Shown: positions 8,301 through 16,919 of the stretch, piece by piece
How the letters are laid out: each line of letters begins with the position of its first letter
Position numbering within the stretch: the first letter of the stretch is position 1
NCBI GenBank assembly: GCA_029261655.1
Contig: JAJDAY010000022.1
Span: 163,944-227,943 of the forward strand
DNA length: 64,000 bases
Direction of reading: 5' to 3'
Origin: Nitrospinaceae bacterium
GTDB taxonomy: Bacteria; Nitrospinota; Nitrospinia; Nitrospinales; VA-1
Notes under the pieces: model-generated
What the model saw: only the letters and a program-made list of their open reading frames with translations
What the model was told of the DNA's origin: nothing
The model's database searches: none
Translations under genes and position numbers: made by a program

Positions 8301-9398
8301 ATGATCCCTTTATTCGATATCAGCAGGCAATATCAAGCCATCAAGAAAGAAATCAACCAATCCCTCCAGGAAACCATCGACAGCGGCAAATTCATTCTCG
8401 GACCGGATGTCAGCGAGTTTGAGGAAATGTTCGCCTCCTACCAGAGAGCCGGACATTGCGTTGGAGCCGCCTCAGGAACGGGGGCAATACAACTCGCGTT
8501 GCTGGCGCTTGGAATCGGGCCCGGCGATGAAGTCATCACGGTGCCCAACAGTTTTGTCGCCACCGCCGAGGCGGTCACGCAAACGGGCGCCCAGGTGGTT
8601 TTTGTAGACGTGGACGCGAAAAGCTACACAATGGACCCCGATCTGATTGAGGCCGCGATCACACCCAAAACCCGCGCGATCCTTCCCGTGCATTTATACG
8701 GGCAGATGGCGGACATGGACCGGATTCTTGAAATTGCGCGCAAACACAATCTGGCGGTGGTCGAAGACGCCGCCCAGGCGCATGGCGCAGAATATAAAGG
8801 CAAACGAGCAGGTGAAGTCAGCCACGCCGCCTGCTTCAGCTTTTTTCCGACTAAAAACCTCGGGGCTTTCGGAGATGCGGGGGCGTTGGTCACCAACGAC
8901 CCCGACTTGGCTCGAAAAGCCCGCACCATCTCGGACCACGGTCGCGGCGACAAGCACGACTCCATTATTCACGGGCATAACAACCGGCTGGACAGCATTC
9001 AGGCCGCCGTACTGAAAGTGAAGTTGCCTCATATGGACCGATGGAATGACCTGAGGCGGCAATGGTCTCATCAGTTAAATAAACTAATATCAAATGCGGA
9101 CGTTTTCCTGCCCGAAGAAATGGACTACGCCAAACATGTTTTTCACTTGTATATCATTCAGGCGGATAAAAGAGACGCTCTGGCGGAATATCTTCATGGA
9201 CAAGGAATCATCACGGGCATTCATTACAAAATTCCAATCCACCTGCAAAAATCCTATTCCGGGTTGGGAAAAAGAGCTGGCAGTTTCCCCGTATCTGAGA
9301 ATCTGGGAAATAAAATTCTTTCTCTGCCCATGTTTCCTGAACTGACTGAAGACGAGGTTAAAAAGCTGGCAAACGCTGTTAATACGTTTAACAAATAA
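8301..9398 (+). CDS. DegT/DnrJ/EryC1/StrS-family sugar aminotransferase
   Basis: A 365-residue PLP enzyme of the sugar aminotransferase class. The N-terminus (PLFDISRQYQAIKKEI) is typical, GAASGTGAIQLAL binds the cofactor phosphate, VEDAAQAHGA holds the PLP-pyridine aspartate, and FFPTKNLGAFGD near residue 182 contains the Schiff-base lysine. The full family length is present. These enzymes add an amino group from glutamate to a nucleotide-linked keto sugar. The epimerase at 13174 and the GNAT at 14158 could make and acylate such an amino sugar in the same pathway. The exact substrate (3-keto or 4-keto sugar) cannot be read from the sequence. Confidence 0.9.
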   Translation: MIPLFDISRQYQAIKKEINQSLQETIDSGKFILGPDVSEFEEMFASYQRAGHCVGAASGTGAIQLALLALGIGPGDEVITVPNSFVATAEAVTQTGAQVVFVDVDAKSYTMDPDLIEAAITPKTRAILPVHLYGQMADMDRILEIARKHNLAVVEDAAQAHGAEYKGKRAGEVSHAACFSFFPTKNLGAFGDAGALVTNDPDLARKARTISDHGRGDKHDSIIHGHNNRLDSIQAAVLKVKLPHMDRWNDLRRQWSHQLNKLISNADVFLPEEMDYAKHVFHLYIIQADKRDALAEYLHGQGIITGIHYKIPIHLQKSYSGLGKRAGSFPVSENLGNKILSLPMFPELTEDEVKKLANAVNTFNK

Positions 9399-9420
9399 TA
9401 GGGGAATAACACACTTCAAC

Positions 9421-10680
9421 ATGCTCAATAATGAGACGCCCTTCGATTCCAGCCATCCACTTGCGAAAACCCGTGTATGTCTGGTCAGTTATACCTGGAA
9501 AGATGAAAAAGGGCGCCCTTCTCATCTTGCAGGACCTCCCCAGGATCTATACCGGTACCTGAAGTCACGGGCGAAAGAAGTTGTGTTTATCGAGCAACCT
9601 CAATCTTATTGTCCCGATATCACACCAACAATGACCGTTTGCGAAAACGGCGTGGAAAAAAAAGCCATTCGCTTTCCCATGTTCTGGTTCCCTTATAAAA
9701 AAGGCAGGGCGGATATCCAACTAACCCCTTTCCCTTACGTAGTTTTTAAAATTCGGGAAATTTTATCCACAGGGTATTTCCTGCTTCGCCTTCGCCGAAG
9801 GTTTGATCTTTATGTAGGGGTGGAAGCTGTCAATGCGATCATCGGGATATGGCTTCGCCGGTTCAGGATTGTCAAACGGATGGTTTATGACGTGATCGAC
9901 TATTCTCCCGAACGGTTTTACAGTGCAAAACTCAACTGGATCTTCCATGCCATGGACCGCTACTGCGTGCGCCGCGCGGACTGGGCCTGGGTACAAAGCG
10001 GTAGAATCGAGCCAATGCGTCTAAAGCTGGGTGCCAGGGCCGATCAAATATGTCCGCAGATATTAAAACCATCGGGGTTTGGCGCTGATGTCTCCTCCCT
10101 CAAAGTGGACTCAAAAGAAAATTTTAACCCACATCAACTTGTTTTTGTTGGAACACTCCACCATAGGGATGGTGTGGATTGCCTGGTGGAAGCCATGCCG
10201 AGGATTTTAGAAAAAGTTCCCAAAGCCACGCTGATCATTGTCGGCGATGGAGACGAAATGCAAAAGTTGTGTGATCGAGTCCGGGATCTTGGACTGAAAA
10301 AAAATATCGAATTTATGGGGCTCATAGGAAACTCAACGGAAGTTGAAGATCTGCTCGCCTCCTCTGCCCTCGGCATCGTCCCCTACCGAAAGGATGCGCT
10401 TTCCCTGAAACATTTCAACGACCCTTCCAAACCACGGCTATACCTGGGATGTGGACTGCCTGTGATCATCACGGATGTCCCTGAGGTTGCCAGGGAAATC
10501 CATCAAAGAAAAGCTGGGCTCATCATCGACTGGACACCGGAAGCGTTGGCAGACGCCGTCTTGTCTCTCTTGACCGATCAAGCCAAACTTGCCGAATTTC
10601 GAGCGAACAGTTTGAAAATGGCAGAGGACTACACCTGGGATCACATTTTTTCCGATGTCTTTAGACAGATGGGCTATTGA
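9421..10680 (+). CDS. GT4-type glycosyltransferase (GT-B fold)
   Basis: A 419-residue GT-B enzyme. The C-terminal half has the usual order: LVFVGTLHHRDGVDCL, then ATLIIVGDGDEMQKL, then FMGLIGNSTEVEDLL, and the donor-binding stretch SKPRLYLGCGLPVIIT near residue 340. The N-terminal half, with VCLVSYTWKDEKGRPS at its start and VYDVIDYSPERFY near 160, resembles TuaH-like cell-surface polymer transferases. It probably transfers a nucleotide sugar at the cytoplasmic face. The start ATG lies 23 bases after the aminotransferase stop with a GGGGA element in the gap, so the pair is probably cotranscribed. A 228-base gap follows. Confidence 0.85.
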   Translation: MLNNETPFDSSHPLAKTRVCLVSYTWKDEKGRPSHLAGPPQDLYRYLKSRAKEVVFIEQPQSYCPDITPTMTVCENGVEKKAIRFPMFWFPYKKGRADIQLTPFPYVVFKIREILSTGYFLLRLRRRFDLYVGVEAVNAIIGIWLRRFRIVKRMVYDVIDYSPERFYSAKLNWIFHAMDRYCVRRADWAWVQSGRIEPMRLKLGARADQICPQILKPSGFGADVSSLKVDSKENFNPHQLVFVGTLHHRDGVDCLVEAMPRILEKVPKATLIIVGDGDEMQKLCDRVRDLGLKKNIEFMGLIGNSTEVEDLLASSALGIVPYRKDALSLKHFNDPSKPRLYLGCGLPVIITDVPEVAREIHQRKAGLIIDWTPEALADAVLSLLTDQAKLAEFRANSLKMAEDYTWDHIFSDVFRQMGY

Positions 10681-10908
10681 GGTGACAGTAACCGGTTCTG
10701 AAAAAATTCAGCTTCGACAAGGGCACAGTCTGTATCGGGATCTGCTGGGAGGTGGTTCTACACAGTCAGAAATAGTCATCTTTTAACTGAAGATTTTAGG
10801 CAATTATGATTTAATCCTATCCTTTAAATCCCAACGCCTGTTGCGTATTTGGACATGGGAAGCATTTTTTTAGTTTCAACATATTAACTATCCGAAAATA
10901 TTGAATTA

Positions 10909-11619
10909 ATGACTGAAAAACCGTCTCACCCCTTAAAGTTTCTTTCCGGATTCGAGGATAGTCGCCCAGACGCCTATCATCATGTTGATGTTGCCTATGC
11001 GGAGGAGTGGATCCGAGGGGAAAAAATATTAAATATCGGTTGCTGGACAGGAAGTTTCGAAGCGATTTCTTCCGGTCTGCCACAAAAAGCGTTTGCCCTG
11101 GACCAGGATATCAATGCTCTTGGTATTGCAAGAGCCGCCCATCCATCGGTTTCATTCGTCAACGGCAACCTTTTTGAACTTCCCTTTCAAGATAACAGTT
11201 TCGATACTGTTCTTTTATTCACGGTTTTTGAACACCTGGGAGGACGGGAGCAAGAAGCTCTCCAAGAAATCAACCGGGTACTGATTTCAGGCGGAAAACT
11301 TGTCTTATCCACCCCCCACAGCCACTGGCTTCACGGAATCATGGACATCGCCCACTGGATGGTCGACCACCGGCATTTTCATGAAAAGGAAATTGAGGGT
11401 CATCTAAACTCGACCGAGTTTAAATTGATCCGACTCGACCTCAAGGGGAAATGGGTCAGCACATTGTGCATTCCATTATTTTATCTTGGAAAATATTTTT
11501 GCCGCACCAACATTTACAAATCTTCATGGTACAAACGTCTGCTTCTCAATGAATCCAGCCGACCCGGATTCCGTGACATCTATCTGGTCGCTGAAAAAAG
11601 TGAGGCTCCTTTAATATGA
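10909..11619 (+). CDS. Class I SAM-dependent methyltransferase
   Basis: A 236-residue Rossmann methyltransferase. ILNIGCWTGSFE near residue 40 is motif I, AFALDQDINALG carries the acidic residue that binds the SAM ribose, LPFQDNSFDTVLLF is motif IV, and FEHLGGREQEAL plus the GGKLVLSTPH strand follow as expected for the Methyltransf_11 group. It probably O- or N-methylates a glycan or lipid intermediate. The stop overlaps the start of the next gene as ATGA, so the two are translationally coupled. The 228-base gap upstream holds a small CTGAA/TTCAG hairpin without a U-tract, and I see no convincing promoter there. Confidence 0.85.
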   Translation: MTEKPSHPLKFLSGFEDSRPDAYHHVDVAYAEEWIRGEKILNIGCWTGSFEAISSGLPQKAFALDQDINALGIARAAHPSVSFVNGNLFELPFQDNSFDTVLLFTVFEHLGGREQEALQEINRVLISGGKLVLSTPHSHWLHGIMDIAHWMVDHRHFHEKEIEGHLNSTEFKLIRLDLKGKWVSTLCIPLFYLGKYFCRTNIYKSSWYKRLLLNESSRPGFRDIYLVAEKSEAPLI

Positions 11620-13157
11620 GTTTGTTCTGGGGATGCATGACGGGACTGCTGGTTTCCATCGGGAGTTTTTTTCTTCAGGTTTGGCCCCGAATGCGAAACC
11701 GTTATTTCGGAGTGGACACCTGGCGGCATCTTTTAATGGCCGATCACATTAGAATTCATAAAGAGCTCCCAAAAACCAGCGAAAAATACATCTTTTCAGA
11801 ACCCAGCGATTACCCGCCTTTGTTGCGCATCGTCATCTCCTTTTTACCAAAGGAAATCGCGGACCGTTACCAGTGGATTATCTCCCCTGTATTTGACATG
11901 CTGCACAGCCTCACGTTATTTTTTTCAGGGTGGCTCCTGACCTCCAACGTGTACGGCGGCTTGATCGCACAAGTAACATATATTCTATCCCCACTGGTGA
12001 TCATAGAAAACTCCAACCTCACGACAAGATCTTTTGCGTCCTTCTTGTCCAGCCTGACGTTTTTTCTGTTTGTCCTTTTTCTGGCCCATGGATCCTACTG
12101 GGTCCTTTCTCTGGGATTTTTGTTTGGCATTTTACTCATCACAGCTCATCGGTTTTCGCTACAGGCTTTTGTTTTTTACACTGCAGGATTGATCATTTAT
12201 GAAAACAGTTTTTATCCACTCCTCTTTCTATTGGCCTGTCTTGGAGGTGCCATCCTCGTCACCCGTGGTTATTCCTGGCGCGTACTGACAGGTCATATGC
12301 AAATGCTTGAGTATTGGCGAAGAAACATTCACAACCGTTACGCCCATCAAGTGCGGGGGTTATCCAAAAAATCTTCCGAAAACGGCGAGAAAGACACCAG
12401 TGGAGATATTGTATTCAAAATTTACAGCTACATACAGAAATTGCCCCTGATCGCCATCCTGGCCTCCAATCCATCCTGTGTGATCCCCTTGCTGGTTGCA
12501 ATTCTGGGTTTATCGGGGGTTTTACCGGTAAGCGAAGTTGGATTGGGGACGCCGGTCTGGCAATTGTTGATATTATGGTCCACCTGTTTAACCATCGTGG
12601 GTATGGCTATCCGCCAGATCCGTTTTTTTGAGTTCATCGGAGAAGGCGAGCGCTATCAGGACTCGGGGGTATTTCCGTCGTCTCTTGTGACGGCTCAACT
12701 CGCTTTATACCTGATAAACAAAGGTTATACTGCCGAAACATTGACCTGCCTGATGACTCTTTGGTCCATAAGCCTTGGCATGTCACTTTACTTGCAATGG
12801 AAAGTAGTCTATAAAGACAACGACCGTTCGATTAGAGACGAACTCTGGGATGTTTTCCGTTTAATCGATGAGCAACCAGAGGAAGTCCGCCTGATGTCTG
12901 TCCCACTGTTATTGGCAGATTCGGCCATGTATTTTTCGAAAGCCAAAGTGCTTTCGACAGACAGCTCGATCGCTCATCTGAAGCACTACGATGACTTCTT
13001 TCCTGTGCTTAAGAAACCTATAAACCAAATTTTAAAACAATATTCCATCACCCATTTGCTGGTCAATTCCGGGTATGTCGAGTTGAAAGAATTAAACTTA
13101 AATCCGGGATATCAAACTTTGCATTCGGGTAAATTTTATCTTCTTCGCATAATATAA
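11616..13157 (+). CDS. Polytopic membrane protein, GT-C/oligosaccharyltransferase-like
   Basis: A 513-residue protein with about ten hydrophobic segments and a short soluble C-terminus (after about 415). The first extracytoplasmic loop contains FGVDTWRHLLMADHI near residue 32, an acid-plus-histidine pattern like the first loop of STT3/PglB and other GT-C enzymes, then EPSDYPPLL. I infer a GT-C glycosyltransferase that acts on a polyprenyl-linked donor; a ligase or flippase role is not excluded. The ATG overlaps the upstream methyltransferase stop. The C-terminal soluble part (MSVPLLLADSAMYFSK onward) is small compared with STT3 proteins. Confidence 0.6.
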   Translation: MSLFWGCMTGLLVSIGSFFLQVWPRMRNRYFGVDTWRHLLMADHIRIHKELPKTSEKYIFSEPSDYPPLLRIVISFLPKEIADRYQWIISPVFDMLHSLTLFFSGWLLTSNVYGGLIAQVTYILSPLVIIENSNLTTRSFASFLSSLTFFLFVLFLAHGSYWVLSLGFLFGILLITAHRFSLQAFVFYTAGLIIYENSFYPLLFLLACLGGAILVTRGYSWRVLTGHMQMLEYWRRNIHNRYAHQVRGLSKKSSENGEKDTSGDIVFKIYSYIQKLPLIAILASNPSCVIPLLVAILGLSGVLPVSEVGLGTPVWQLLILWSTCLTIVGMAIRQIRFFEFIGEGERYQDSGVFPSSLVTAQLALYLINKGYTAETLTCLMTLWSISLGMSLYLQWKVVYKDNDRSIRDELWDVFRLIDEQPEEVRLMSVPLLLADSAMYFSKAKVLSTDSSIAHLKHYDDFFPVLKKPINQILKQYSITHLLVNSGYVELKELNLNPGYQTLHSGKFYLLRII

Positions 13158-13173
13158 GTTTTGGGGGTTGTTA

Positions 13174-14154
13174 ATGAGTCGCATTGTCGTCACAGGTGGC
13201 GCCGGTTTTATCGGTTCCTACCTTTGCAAAGAACTTGTGAATCAGGGTCATACCGTAGTCTGCATTGATCTATCCGATGGGGACCGGCTCAAGGAAATTC
13301 GTGGCCATGCCAAGTTCACCTTTATCCGGGATTCCATCCTCAACCACACCATGATGGAACGGGAAATCAAGCAGTCCGACCTAATTTTTCACTTGGCCGC
13401 AATCGCAGACCCCATGGTGTATGTGACCGAACCGCTGACCACCTTACAGCTTGATTTGAAAGCATCTATAGACATTTTTGAGATGGCCGCCTCAAACGGA
13501 ATCAAAGTGGCCTTCGCCTCCACCTCCGAGGTGTATGGTCGCAACCCAAAAGTGCCCTGGAAGGAGGACGACGAGCGGGTTCTGGGAAGCACCCAGATCA
13601 ATCGCTGGAGCTATTCAACAGCAAAAGCGGCCTGCGAACACTACTGTTATGCTTACGCTCAGCAGAGAGGATTGAAATTTGTCATCTATCGTTTTTTTAA
13701 TATCTACGGTCCCCTGCTCGACACCCTGGGTAATGGACGGGCCATTCCTATCATGCTCCAGCAGTTTCTTTTGAATGAGCCTGTCACCATTCACGGGGAC
13801 GGAAAACAAACCCGGAGTTTCACCTATATAGAAGACGCGGTCACCGCCGTGGCCGATCTGGCATTCTCTGAAAAAGCAGAGGGAGGGGCTTACAACGTCG
13901 GATGCGATGTGGAAACCTCCATTCTTGAAATTGCAACAATAATGAAAGAAGTGGCAAACTCCTCATCCGAACTTATTTTTGTGCCCCATGAAAAAGTTTT
14001 TGGGAAAAGTTACGAGGATATCCCAAGACGTGTTCCGGATGTATCTAAAGTCCGCGATGTGATCGGATGGAAAGCGTCCATCTCTCTGAGAGAAGGCCTT
14101 ACTCGTACAATCCACTACTATCAGGCAGAAGCAAAAAAAGGGTTTTCAAAATAA
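13174..14154 (+). CDS. NAD-dependent nucleotide-sugar epimerase/dehydratase (extended SDR)
   Basis: A 326-residue extended short-chain dehydrogenase. The NAD-binding TGGAGFIG is at residues 6-13, the catalytic serine region is ASTSEVYGR, and the YxxxK pair is Y147/K151 in YSTAKAACEHY. RFFNIYGP and the DAV block (TYIEDAVTAV) match UDP-sugar 4-epimerases and decarboxylases. I place the start at ATG 13174, with GGGGG six bases upstream, rather than at the TTG at 13168, which directly abuts that Shine-Dalgarno sequence. It makes or interconverts a nucleotide sugar for the glycan. UDP-glucose/GlcNAc 4-epimerase and UDP-glucuronate decarboxylase activities are both possible. Confidence 0.88.
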   Translation: MSRIVVTGGAGFIGSYLCKELVNQGHTVVCIDLSDGDRLKEIRGHAKFTFIRDSILNHTMMEREIKQSDLIFHLAAIADPMVYVTEPLTTLQLDLKASIDIFEMAASNGIKVAFASTSEVYGRNPKVPWKEDDERVLGSTQINRWSYSTAKAACEHYCYAYAQQRGLKFVIYRFFNIYGPLLDTLGNGRAIPIMLQQFLLNEPVTIHGDGKQTRSFTYIEDAVTAVADLAFSEKAEGGAYNVGCDVETSILEIATIMKEVANSSSELIFVPHEKVFGKSYEDIPRRVPDVSKVRDVIGWKASISLREGLTRTIHYYQAEAKKGFSK

Positions 14155-14157
14155 GCA

Positions 14158-15150
14158 ATGGAGATCATCGAATTTGATTCCATTTCGTCCAAAACGAATA
14201 AAGGGCTGGAAGAAATTTTGTCGCCGGGATTTAGCAGCGATTTTGGAGTTTCCAATGAAGCTTTTCTATCTTACCGAAGCCAATCATTAAAATCTTCGCT
14301 GTCTCAAAAAAATAAAACATCGGGGTTTATAGCTATCTTAAATGGGCATTGCCTCGGCTTCATTGTGATTGCAGTGTCCCAGTGGGACAGCGAAATCCTC
14401 GGCTTGCCCGTGGGCAAAGTTTTGTGGTTTAATACGCTCCCGGCGAACAAACCAGAAGCTGGAATAAGGCTTCTGGACAGAGCTCTTAGCAAAGCGAGAG
14501 AATGGAAAATCGAATGCCTCATGGCCCGTATCGACTATGACCAGAACCACCTCATCCATCTTCTCGAAGAAAATGATTTCAGGTTGATGGATGTTTCAGT
14601 CGCTTTGGGCCTGGCCACTGAAAAAATTCCTCTGGATCCGCAAAAACTTGATGGGAAACTAATACGCCCTGCAACCACTGAAGACTTACCTCTTCTTAAA
14701 CAAATCGCCCGTTCCAGCTTCAAATACAGCCATTTCCACATGGACCCTAAACTATCTCAAGTAAGATCCAACGAGCTTTTCGCCTGTTGGATAGAAAACG
14801 ACGTTAAAGGAAGAGCGGACAAAGTTTTATTGGTTGAAGACAAGGGCCAAGTGGCTGGTTTTGTAACCTTGAACATCGATCCAAATTCAGAGGAGGCTCT
14901 GGGTTTCAAAATCGGAGAAATTGATTTGATTGCTGTCTCAGCCGATCATCGAGGGAAAGGACTGGGGCGTCAATTGGTTCTAGCCGGTCTTCAGTGGTTA
15001 CGACCCCAAGTTCAATACGTGGAAGCCAGAACCCAACTCATGAATCATTCTGCGATCAATACATTTGTCAAAAACCAGTTCCAGTTATTGAACAGTGGTA
15101 TTTTTCTGCCCTCTGGAGCGACGCTTCATGGATGGCTAAATAAAAACTAA
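14158..15150 (+). CDS. GNAT-family N-acetyltransferase, WecD-like
   Basis: A 330-residue protein with a degenerate N-terminal GNAT-like half and a standard C-terminal GNAT domain. IGEIDLIAVSADHRGKGLG near residue 257 contains the acetyl-CoA pyrophosphate loop (RGKGLG), and a QLMNHSAINTFVKNQF block follows. The two-part layout and TSGFIAILNGHCLGFIVI resemble WecD-type dTDP-fucosamine acetyltransferases. It starts three bases after the epimerase stop. With the aminotransferase at 8301 it suggests an N-acylated amino sugar in the polymer. The pathway assignment is inference; membership of the GNAT family is clear. Confidence 0.8.
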   Translation: MEIIEFDSISSKTNKGLEEILSPGFSSDFGVSNEAFLSYRSQSLKSSLSQKNKTSGFIAILNGHCLGFIVIAVSQWDSEILGLPVGKVLWFNTLPANKPEAGIRLLDRALSKAREWKIECLMARIDYDQNHLIHLLEENDFRLMDVSVALGLATEKIPLDPQKLDGKLIRPATTEDLPLLKQIARSSFKYSHFHMDPKLSQVRSNELFACWIENDVKGRADKVLLVEDKGQVAGFVTLNIDPNSEEALGFKIGEIDLIAVSADHRGKGLGRQLVLAGLQWLRPQVQYVEARTQLMNHSAINTFVKNQFQLLNSGIFLPSGATLHGWLNKN

Positions 15151-15152
15151 TT

Positions 15153-16817
15153 ATGTATATTCTTGGAATCACCGCACCCATTTCGTGGAACAATGCCGCC
15201 GTCCTCGTAAAAGACGGGCAACTTCTGGCCGCCGCTGAAGAAGAACGTTTCACCCGTGTGAAGCACGCTCCTCGCGTTCCTCCCATAAACGCCGCGAAAT
15301 TCTGCATGGACTACGCCGGAATCGGCCTGAAACACATCGATTACATTGCGGTGGGGTTTCGAAGTCCTATGGACTATCTGATCCGGGACTTAAAATCTGA
15401 AATTCTGGGAAAGCGTTTCAATACGATTCATTTGCAGATCGGTTCCGCGGTGGAATATTTAATTCAACTTTCAAAATTGAAAACCAGTTTTGAGAAGCTT
15501 TATCCCAAGGTCAGAAAAAAACGGTGGGTTTTCATTCCCCACCACATCGCGCATGCGGCCAGCGCTTGTCGTGTGGCCGGATTTCCGGAAACCAATGTTC
15601 TTTCCCTCGATGGAAATGGCGAAGATGACTCTGGAGGCTTGTTCAGTTTTAAAGGAGGCCAACTCTCCCCCATTAGAAAAGTCCGAATCGAAGAATCTTT
15701 AGGTGGCCTGTACAGCCACACAACCGATGTGCTTGGTTTCATGCGCCACAGCCACGAAGGGAAAACAATGGGACTTGCCCCTTACGGAAAACCTGAAATA
15801 TCACTGGATGATTTTTTTAAGGTTTCAAACGGCTGGTATCAGGTAAAGCCCCATTGGATCGCCAATTTTCACCGACGATTTGGCCCTCCGCGCCAACCGA
15901 AGGAACCGCTTACGGAAGATCATAAAAACCTTGCGGCATCAACACAAGCGAAGCTTGAAGAAATCGCGGTACAAATAGCCAAAACCTTAAAACAGCTGTC
16001 TCCATTATCCTCGCTCGCACTCGCCGGAGGCGTCACGCTGAATTGCGACATGAACGCAAAATTTCTGACAGAGGGGATCACGGATAACATCTACATCCAA
16101 CCCGCGGCACACGACGCGGGAACCGCTCTCGGAGCGGCCATGGAGTTAAACGCGCGATTGGGTGGACGAACCGATTTCGTGATGGACCATGCTTACTGGG
16201 GGCCGGAATACTCGAATGATGAAATTGAAAATTATCTGAAAGAATCCAAACAGAAATATCAATTCCATGATGCAATCGAAGCGGATACAGCCAAACTTTT
16301 AGCGGATGGGAAAATCGTCGGCTGGTTTCAGGGCCGGATGGAATGGGGCCCGCGCGCGCTTGGAGCAAGGTCGATCCTCGCTCATCCCGGCCTGCCGGGA
16401 ATGAAAGACAAAATCAATCTGGAAGTAAAAAACCGGGAAGCCTGGCGCCCTTTCGCGCCTTCTATTTTGGAAGAAGAAGTCGCAAATTATATCGAAAACC
16501 CCCACCCCTCCCCTTTCATGCTTTTGACATTCACCGTCCGCAAGGAAAAACGGGACGCGCTCCAAGCGGCGATGCATGTCGACAATACGGCAAGGGTGCA
16601 ATCGGTATCCGCAAAAACCAACCCCCGTTACCATGCCTTGATAAGTGAATTCCAGAAGCTGACCGACATTCCTGCTTTGCTCAACACCTCTTTCAATGAC
16701 AAAGGCGAACCTGTGGTCATGACTCCGAAAGACGCGATCCGCACATTTTCTTCTACTGGGCTGGACGCGCTGGCCATCGGAAATTTTCTCCTTCAAAAAC
16801 CTGACAGGAAACCCTAA
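15153..16817 (+). CDS. Carbamoyltransferase, NodU/CmcH family
   Basis: A 554-residue enzyme with both halves of the family. The N-terminal domain opens with LGITAPISWNNAAVLV, has AAEEERFTRVKHA, and carries the metal-ligand histidines in FIPHHIAHAASA near residue 126. GNGEDDSGGLFSF and GGVTLNCDMNAK complete the nucleotide-binding fold. The C-terminal Carbam_trans_C domain contains GRMEWGPRALGARSI and LLNTSFNDKGEP. These enzymes form carbamoyl-adenylate from carbamoyl phosphate and ATP and transfer the carbamoyl group to a sugar hydroxyl. It starts three bases after the GNAT stop and is followed by a strong hairpin, so it ends a transcription unit. The product is probably a carbamoylated sugar. 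Confidence 0.93.
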   Translation: MYILGITAPISWNNAAVLVKDGQLLAAAEEERFTRVKHAPRVPPINAAKFCMDYAGIGLKHIDYIAVGFRSPMDYLIRDLKSEILGKRFNTIHLQIGSAVEYLIQLSKLKTSFEKLYPKVRKKRWVFIPHHIAHAASACRVAGFPETNVLSLDGNGEDDSGGLFSFKGGQLSPIRKVRIEESLGGLYSHTTDVLGFMRHSHEGKTMGLAPYGKPEISLDDFFKVSNGWYQVKPHWIANFHRRFGPPRQPKEPLTEDHKNLAASTQAKLEEIAVQIAKTLKQLSPLSSLALAGGVTLNCDMNAKFLTEGITDNIYIQPAAHDAGTALGAAMELNARLGGRTDFVMDHAYWGPEYSNDEIENYLKESKQKYQFHDAIEADTAKLLADGKIVGWFQGRMEWGPRALGARSILAHPGLPGMKDKINLEVKNREAWRPFAPSILEEEVANYIENPHPSPFMLLTFTVRKEKRDALQAAMHVDNTARVQSVSAKTNPRYHALISEFQKLTDIPALLNTSFNDKGEPVVMTPKDAIRTFSSTGLDALAIGNFLLQKPDRKP

Positions 16818-16822
16818 TTTGC

Positions 16823-16864
16823 TTTTGCCTGATTTTTGTCCCAAAAAGCAGGCAAAATATTTTT
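16823..16864 (+). terminator. Intrinsic terminator after the carbamoyltransferase gene
   Basis: TTTTGCCTG (16823-16831) pairs exactly with CAGGCAAAA (16849-16857). After one A/G mismatch, TTTTTG and CAAAAA extend the stem inward around a TCC loop. TATTTTT follows directly. It sits just after the stop at 16817 and 56 bases before the next start, so it probably separates two transcription units. Confidence 0.7.
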
Positions 16865-16919
16865 CAAAATATAAAACTTTTTTGCGGCTCGCACAGCCAA
16901 AGTCCCTTTCGGAATTAAA

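Noticed and set aside
13168..13173. TTG start for the sugar epimerase
   Set aside because: The GGGGG ribosome-binding site touches this codon directly; ATG 13174 has correct spacing and begins the conserved domain.
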